A stretch of DNA of 64,000 nucleotides, from assembly GCA_940337035.1 (NCBI GenBank), contig CALNHX010001031.1, forward strand, positions 62,001 through 126,000, written 5' to 3'. Below the pieces are notes generated by a model. It did no database searches and was not told the DNA's origin. It saw nothing but the letters and a program-made list of their open reading frames with translations. This DNA comes from Agriotes lineatus (lineage: Eukaryota; Arthropoda; Insecta; Coleoptera; Elateridae). The translations under genes were made by a program, and so were the position numbers. Shown here piece after piece: positions 57,741-64,000 of this stretch; positions within the stretch are counted from its first letter, which is position 1; each line of letters begins with the position of its first letter.

Positions 57741-57960
57741 TTGTACTAATTAATGTTTGCAATCATGTTTATGCCCTAATTAACGTTTATTACACTCTTT
57801 TTCATTAGGCAGTGCCCTATGCTAGAGTATTTTAAATTTGTATTAATTAATGTCGGCAATCATATTTATACATTAATTAACGTTTGTTACAACTCTTGTT
57901 ATTATACAATGTACAGCGCCATATTCCAGCGCATTTTATTTGTGTACTAATTCCTGTCCT
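57741..57960. repeat. 98 bp tandem repeat, two full units and a partial one
   Basis: TTGTACTAATTAATGTTTGC at 57741 recurs as TTGTATTAATTAATGTCGGC at 57838, and in part near 57940. Each is followed by CAATCAT(G/A)TTTAT...TAATTAACGTTT(A/G)TTACA. Confidence 0.7.
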
Positions 57961-58459
57961 CTGTATTTTCTTTGTATTGCATGCCGAATTTTAAGTTAAT
58001 CAGTCTGTAGTGTATGATTGATGTGAAGGCTGCACGCATACTCTACCCTGTTTAGCTTTTGAGTTTCTGCCAAGTGTAAAGTTGAAAGGTAGGTTTATTT
58101 GCTTCCCGGTTCCTCAGTGAGCTTACCTGTGCAGTCTCGTTTACCTTGATGAAACTGTGGTGGCGTTCAGTCAATTTAGATATGTTTATCGTTTATTAGA
58201 GCGTTTCCCTTGCGTTTCCTCGTATTGAACCATCCCTCGCTGCACTGAGTCTAGTCGGCAATTCTGGTTACGGGTTGGGCAGCGGTCCTATGTGGGTTAC
58301 TTTCTCGATTGTGAGAGATATCGTAGGCGCTAATCGTCTAGCTTTTTCGTGGCTTTTCGAATCAGCTGGCGCGTTGTCCTAATGTCGTTTTTGTCCCGCA
58401 ACACACTCGCGTCGTAATTCTTTGAATCCGAAGGTCATGATTTGTGCAAATTAATTGGT

Positions 58460-59530
58460 TGGTACCTATGTCGGTTCATAAAGTTTCCAATCATCTCTAT
58501 CCTCTGCCAGTCTGATGTTTTCTTCAAGATTGTTTCCACTTAGTTCTTTAATTTCAGCTAACCACTTTCTTGAAGATCTACCTCTAGGTCTTTTCTCTTC
58601 TACTTTCCCCTGTACAGCCATTTTTTCCAAATTCTGCTTAGTTCTACGGAAAACATGCCCAAAGTATTGTAATATTCTTTTTTGTACAGTATTGACCAGT
58701 CCCTGTGGTACTCTTATTTCTTGTATAACTGAGTTATTGGTACAATGTTCTGTCTATTTTATTCTTAACAGTCTTCCCAGCACCACATCTCGAAAACATT
58801 GATCATTTGTTTATTCAATTTTTTTATAGTCCACGATTCTGAGGCATAAAATGCTATCAAAAATGCTAGTATATTCATTATCCTGATTTTTTTCATCTTT
58901 GTTGTATTTCTGTCTTTCCTGATCCTTTGCAGCTTAGTTACGGCAGGTCTTGCCATAGTTAGTCTTCTTTTTATTTTGTTAGAGCAATTTCGGGTAATTT
59001 CATGGGTGCACCAAGATAAATATATTCGTTTGTAATTTTTATGTTTCCTAAGTAATTTTCGTCTATTTATATGTTTCCTCTTGTTATTATCATTATTTTA
59101 CATTTACTTTTATTGAGTGTTAGTCCTAGTTTACCGCATTCTTGCTCTACGATGTACAATAGTTCCTTTATTTTTTCCGGTATTTTAGTTATTAAAGCTG
59201 TATCATCGGCGTATCTTAAATTGTTGATTGTAACGCCACTGATTTTGATTCCACCATTACATTGAGCTACAATTTTTCTCATGATGTATTCCCCGTATAT
59301 GTTAAAACGAAGGGGGGATAATATGTCTAACGCCTTTTTGCAACGTAAATATATCTGAAATTTTATCGTTTATCCTCACTTGTGCAGTACCATTTTCGTA
59401 TAATTGTTTAAGCATATAGACCCACAGCTTGTCCCATTTTACTCAGTCAAATGCTTTTGCATAATCCAAAAAGCATATATCGTAATGAACTGCCCATCCA
59501 TTTGTTTGTACAAAATTATAAATTTAATTA
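58460..59530 (-). pseudogene. LINE reverse transcriptase fragment, 3' half
   Basis: On the minus strand: YDICFLDYAKAFD at about 59460, a QKGVRHIIPPS-like piece, GVTINNLRYADDTALITKIP (catalytic Asp pair) in 59282-59067, and VTKLQRIRKDRNTTKMKKIR with SWTIKKLNKQMINVFEMWCW in 58956-58765. It then reads YFGHVFRRTKQNLEKMAVQG and RPRGRSSRKWLAEI down to 58480. Frames change several times. The N-terminal half may be the fragment at 62610-62960. Confidence 0.8.
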
Positions 59531-60660
59531 TGGCAAATTCCTACACACAATTCTCAGTTTAATTTTCATACTGTGCTCAATTTGCCTGTCAGTAGTTTAA
59601 GGATAGTTAAAATAAAATGTATTAATTAATTGTACAAATAAAATGGTTGGGTGCCCTTTTCTTATTATTTTATTTAACTGCAATACTGTATACTAGCTCA
59701 CGGCAAAAACACAAGCACTTTTCTCAGTTGGGATCAGAAATTGGCTATATTTAAAATCAGTAGCTCCAATGCGCGATATAATTCACAACCTCGTAAATTG
59801 ACATTTAACACATATAGCTGCTTGTGCAAAATAGCGATTATTTGAACGTTCTAAAAGTGACTATCGGCAAGAAAGCGTCAGGTAAATAATTTGATTATTC
59901 TGCTGGGAACAAAAACCTCGACTTCATTATTAATAGAATGACGTAAAACCCACGCCGATCATTCACTTGTTTCTGGTACTTGAATATCCGCCAATTTCGC
60001 AAAAACTGATGAAGCCGTTTGATTTTTGAAGTTCCCGAAGTATTTGGATTCTTGGAAATGCGCTAGGCCTCTTCAGCAAGGTTTACTCTTGTATTTTAAT
60101 TGCTTTCCCGTATGCTGACCCTCGATTTACGGATAATCCTACCTCGTATAGTTCTCGTCGATCTTGCTTCGATGCTGGCAGCAAGTGACACTGTTGGACT
60201 TCTCTGCTGGAGTCGCTTTCCTGGGTGCCAATGCTGGTTCGAAATGCTCTTACAAATTCTCCTGACCTGTTGCAGTGCAGATATCTGGCTTCCGATGCTT
60301 AGTTTGGTCGTAGACGAGATTTGAAAGATCCAGGTGTCGGCTGCCGATATCCAATCACGGAGGCGAATTGAAAAATTTAAATTATATTTCGTGGAACTCG
60401 TCACAAACACTGGTACAGCTGCCCGAACACTTAAGCAATAAAACTGGATACTTTTTATATTGGTGAAACACTTTTATTAGCATAAAAACATTCATTAAAG
60501 TGGAGCACAAATTCTCACAAGCTTCAAATAAGTTTTAATTGTTCTCCTATTACCAACAAAAAAGCATCGCGTTGCTATGTTACTGCGATAATTTTTGTTA
60601 ATTAGAAATTAGTTTTGATAGCAAAATACACAAATGGATTAAAATTTGATTACATACATC
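59531..60660. other. no gene recognised
   Basis: Non-coding as far as I can see. A 104-codon open stretch (60410-60096, minus) is Ser/Arg/Ile-rich with no domain and is probably chance. Confidence 0.4.
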
Positions 60661-60670
60661 TTAAATTAAT

Positions 60671-61995
60671 AGTATTGAAGATGGGAGATAAATCAGCTAA
60701 AATTGATATTTATAAATTACTGTGTATTATTATTTCTTTTTAATATTTCATAAAAAGGAAATAATCAGTATTAGTCAGTTTCACATATTAAAATTTAATT
60801 TAAAATTTTTTACAAGATACGTCACGTTTCGCAGATACCTGTTTCTGCTTCATCAGACATATTAGTGTTTAAAAAGATACATAATTGAAGATAACATGTG
60901 CATAAAGATCTGGTAACAATTTCTTCAAATTAATAAAATGTAATATTTTTCGAATTAATTTAAAAAGGATAAGTTTGATTATAGGACATCAAATTGGTTC
61001 CTTGAACAATTTAGATTGAATTTTTAATTGGTAGGTAAGTGTTTTGTTCATTATAAGGTTGATGAACATACTCTAGTGTTGCAATTTGTGTTGGACAGTT
61101 TATCGGGCAGAAACTGAGGTGGTTTTTATTTATTGAGCTTGTGTGGTATTTAATTTAGAGCGTTGTATATTATTTATTTTTTTCCGTACAAAATGGAGTT
61201 CAAGATAACGTAAATATCGCCCATCCACTTTTAACTTTTAATTTTTAAATTTTCTGCACAACCTTTTACCATATTGACAGACCAAGGGATCACGCCTTCC
61301 ACATCTGAAACGAACTAAACACGGGGTTGCCCCAGATACCCATGCAATAATATTTAATCAAAGAATCTAAAACACTCTTTATGGTTTACAAAACGCTTAA
61401 ACAGAACAATGAACCGTAACCTCAAACTTACACATTGTAAAATCAACACACCTCCCTCGGAACTAATGGGAAGGAAAAAAATGGGGAAAAAATAAATAAT
61501 ACACAACGCTCTAAATTAAATACCACACAAGCTCAATAAATAAAAACCACCTCAGTTCCTACCCGATAAACTGTCCAACACAAATTGCAACGCTAGAGTA
61601 TGTTCATCAACCTTATAATGAACAAAACACCTACCCACCAATTAAAAATTCAATCTAAATTGTTCAAGGAACCAATTTGATGTCCCATAATCAAACTTAT
61701 CCTATTTAAATTAATTCGAAATATATTACATTTTATTAATTTCAAGAAAATGTTACCAGATCTTTATGCACATGTTATCTTCAATTATGTATCTTTTTAA
61801 ACATGATGTCTGATGAAGCAGAAACAGGTATCTGCGAAACGTTACGTATCTTGTAAAAATTTTTAAATTAAATTTTAATATGTGAAATTGACTAATACTG
61901 ATTATTTCCTTTTCATGAAATATTAAAAAGGAATAATAATACACAGTAATTTATAAATATCAATTTTAGCTGATTTATCTCCCATCTTCAATACT
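60671..61995. mobile_element. long inverted repeat with hammerhead-like cores
   Basis: Arms of about 515 bp (60671-61185 and 61483-61995), about 95 percent identical, around a spacer of about 300 bp. Each arm carries CTGATGA, a GCAG/CTGC stem, then GAAAC, the order of a hammerhead ribozyme core. The direct repeat TCTTAAATTAAT at 60659-60670 and 62027-62038 may be a target duplication. No protein is encoded. A Penelope-like or retrozyme-like origin is possible. Confidence 0.8.
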
Positions 61996-62039
61996 GTAAA
62001 AAACAGCTGTAAACAAAATTTCAAAATCTTAAATTAATA

Positions 62040-62600
62040 TTTTCTTATATCTAAAAAAATGTTCCTTTGCTTATAACTATCATTGTTCCTTCCGTCACTC
62101 ACACAAATGTTTTAAAATCACTGCTCTGCTTTTGCACTTTGTTTTATTAATGCACTGGAGATTGAGTTCAAATTTACATACGTCGCTCGCTTTCCTTCTT
62201 TTCCGTTGCCTAATTTCGGAATTGCTTTTTGCAATTTTCTATTTTCCTGTATTCCGATCTCATTTATCTTTTAGATTGCTTGCCATTCACTGGCCTTTTC
62301 TTTTATTAATAACTTCGCTTCTTTAATATCCACATAACAAACCTTTTATGTCAATTCACTTCGTTTGGTCTGGTTTTAAATATGCACAAACCTATCCTAC
62401 TTTATTCAACTTCAAATCCCAACCCTCTGAAATATGTTTTGCTTTTGCGTGCCTTTATCCGACTAATTACTACTTCTCGCATCTCATTACCAATGCATTT
62501 ATTACTTTTATTATTGTTTTAAATTGCAATTTTATAAAATATCTCAACTCTGTGCTTTATTGACTTAGTTAAATATTTTGCACTGCAAACAGAACCAAGT
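62040..62600. other. no gene recognised
   Basis: AT-rich; the open stretches (62132-62326, 62348-62563) are hydrophobic and without motifs. Confidence 0.4.
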
Positions 62601-62609
62601 TGTAGGCTT

Positions 62610-62960
62610 AAAACGATCTCAATATATGTAGTTACATTAAATTGTCTGCACTTTTATATAATTTGCCTTAAATTATGTATCTGCTCTTTTGTGCCTCTGC
62701 CTCTTTTAAAACCAACTTGAAATATAGGTATTGCCATTCTAATAATTTTTTAATCTATTAATTATTACGTTTAACATAATCTTGCTTACATGCGATATTA
62801 ATGTAATTGTTCTATCATATTCGATGTCCTGCTTGTTTTTTTTTTCTGAAAAGCAATTAGTATGGATTTGAACCACTGTCCAGTTGTTCATATTTTACTG
62901 AAAATGTCAGTTACTATTCTAAGGCCCTTATCATTTATTATTTTCAGTCTCCACCATCAA
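62610..62960 (-). pseudogene. LINE reverse transcriptase fragment, N-terminal part
   Basis: On the minus strand: NDKGLRIVTDIFSKI, TTGQWFKSILIAFQKK and YDRTITLISHVSKIMLNVII, then a degraded tail. This matches the region before the fingers of insect LINE reverse transcriptases ('W...S.FI.IPKK', 'R.ISLMSH..K'). It has the same strand and correct order relative to 58460-59530, so the two may be one LINE split by later insertions. Confidence 0.6.
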
Positions 62961-63009
62961 ATTGACGCGAATTAGTCGAATAATCTACCAGGTATCAAAG
63001 TGAGATTTG

Positions 63010-63642
63010 AACAATTCCGTTTCGCCCCCGCCGTGTCGCCCCCAGCCGTTTCGCCCCCTAGCCGCTTCGCCCCCGGACCGTTTCGCCCCCGAAGTTTTAC
63101 CTGTAGCTTTAGTCAGCTTCAGCTATTTCCAGTTGCACCACGAGGAGGTAGCTAGATTTCTGCAACCGGTTTTTTATTTTTTTAATCCAAGAAATAAAAA
63201 GTATGTCGCAATATCAGCTGGTATGAAAAAAGTCGTTGAAGATTTTGAAAATCGTCAAGTTATTGATTACTTGCGTGGGATTGCTTACAACTTTGAATTT
63301 ATTCCGGTTATACAACGAAATATAGATGTTAAAAGATTTCTCTTTCTTTATATGTATTTAATAAAAACTCTAAAATTAAAATACAAACACCAACAAACAA
63401 AAACCAATAAAAATTAAAAAAAAACTAAAATTAAAACACAAACACCAAAAAAATTATAATAAAAAACGGTTGCAGAACCTCTTCGTGGTGCAACTGAAAA
63501 CAGCTAAAGCTAAAGGTAAAACTTCGGGGGCGAAACGGTTCGGGTGCGAAACGGTTAGGGGGTGAAACGGCTGGGGGCGAAACGGCGGGTGCGAAACGGT
63601 CGGGGGCAAAACGCCGGGGGCGAAACGTCCGTACCCCGCTCC
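63010..63642. mobile_element. foldback element FB-C with short tandem repeats in its ends
   Basis: The left end has five and the right end seven units of 14-17 bp with the core CCGTTTCGCCCCC, in opposite orientation. They are followed by matching inner arms (AAGTTTTACCT(G/T)TAGCTTTAG and CAGTTGCACCACGA(G/A)GAGGT). The middle encodes a transposase end (63175-63315). I found no target duplication, so the outer borders are approximate. Confidence 0.85.
63175..63315 (+). pseudogene. MULE-type transposase C-terminus in FB-C
   Basis: NPRNKKYVAISAGMKKVVED followed by FENRQVIDYLRGIAYNFEF. The end motif is the same as in FB-A (RDILEFLRGISYNYE) and fits the C-terminus of FLYWCH/MULE transposases. It lies in a 136-codon frame (63007-63417) whose first half is just the translated terminal repeats. 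There is no catalytic domain. Confidence 0.75.
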
Positions 63643-63649
63643 ATACATA

Positions 63650-64000
63650 GAAGCTTAAAGTGAATTCCAATGAACAGCATAATTGGCGATTTTACAAAAG
63701 AGCTAAAGGGGTTACCGCGTAGCGGTAAAAAGGCCAACTTAGGCCTTTAAAATATTGTCATATTGTCCATACAAAATTGTTCTTTAAATATATATTGTTA
63801 TTAATTTTTAATACGTTATTTGATTAGTAAAAGGGTAGTAACGACGACTTATACAATGTCAAATTCGGTTTAAAGTGTTACTGTGTTTAGGTTTTGCTAT
63901 TACTGTGTTTAGGGCCTGGCAATATGACCTCCTAGTTTAAATTTAAAAAAATGCGAGTTCATATAAAAAACGAAGGGCTTTGCACAGTGTTCACAATTTC
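63650..64000. other. no gene recognised
   Basis: AT-rich sequence up to the window end, without motifs. Confidence 0.4.

Noticed and set aside
60096..60410. 104-codon minus-strand frame
   Set aside because: Low complexity Ser/Arg/Ile composition, no homologous motif recognised, overlapped by an open frame on the other strand.
1..64000. tRNA or rRNA genes
   Set aside because: I looked for cloverleaf-like A and B boxes and rRNA cores and saw none; a tRNAscan-SE or Rfam search would be decisive.

Overview
The window is nuclear DNA of an insect, probably one with a large, repeat-rich genome. A beetle is my guess, but nothing here proves the order. It is AT-rich and has almost no long host reading frames. 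It carries a split arylsulfatase gene with canonical GT-AG introns, and most of the rest is nested mobile DNA: LTR elements with env, jockey-type and other LINEs, hAT, Tc1/mariner and MULE elements, and MITEs. I see no rRNA, tRNA or CRISPR array.

Host genes. Joining exons by splice sites and phase gives a complete arylsulfatase B-like gene on the minus strand: eight coding exons from 54339 down to 14135, 1662 nt including the stop, 553 residues. All sulfatase active-site residues I looked for are present. Intron 4 is about 31 kb and holds most of the transposon block. A second copy starts at 2144 on the same strand; only its first two exons are inside the window. The two genes are a tandem duplication, because their upstream DNA and part of intron 2 also match (1125-3280 against 52590-55320).

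Layout. 1-14100: start of the second sulfatase gene, then a nest in which an old LINE is split by a repeat here called R. R is split by a full-length 7.6 kb jockey-like LINE with a 9 bp target duplication, and the LINE is split by a hAT element (which contains a MITE) and by a foldback element. 14135-15242: sulfatase exons 8 to 5. 15243-46378: intron 4. It contains errantivirus-like element A (17279-26027, plus) joined tail to tail with a truncated relative B (minus). A third env-carrying element C (29752-40465, minus) lies inside B's LTR. C's integrase is split by a MITE and its gag by an IS630/Tc1/mariner-type transposon whose transposase has 81 residues between the second D and the E. A's reverse transcriptase is split by a foldback element. 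Further right are a satellite-like array, an inverted pair of R repeats, a LINE remnant and a small mariner relic. 46379-54339: sulfatase exons 4 to 1, with transposase and LINE relics in intron 2. 54340-64000: LINE remnants, a CpG-rich block, a 98 bp tandem repeat, a 1.3 kb inverted repeat with hammerhead-like cores, and a third foldback element.

Most notable. Three foldback elements (9399-10170, 20018-21516, 63010-63642) have inverted ends built from different short tandem repeats of 14-16 bp. Two of them keep the same MULE-type transposase C-terminus, and two have 9 bp target duplications. They look like an insect lineage organised like Drosophila FB/NOF.
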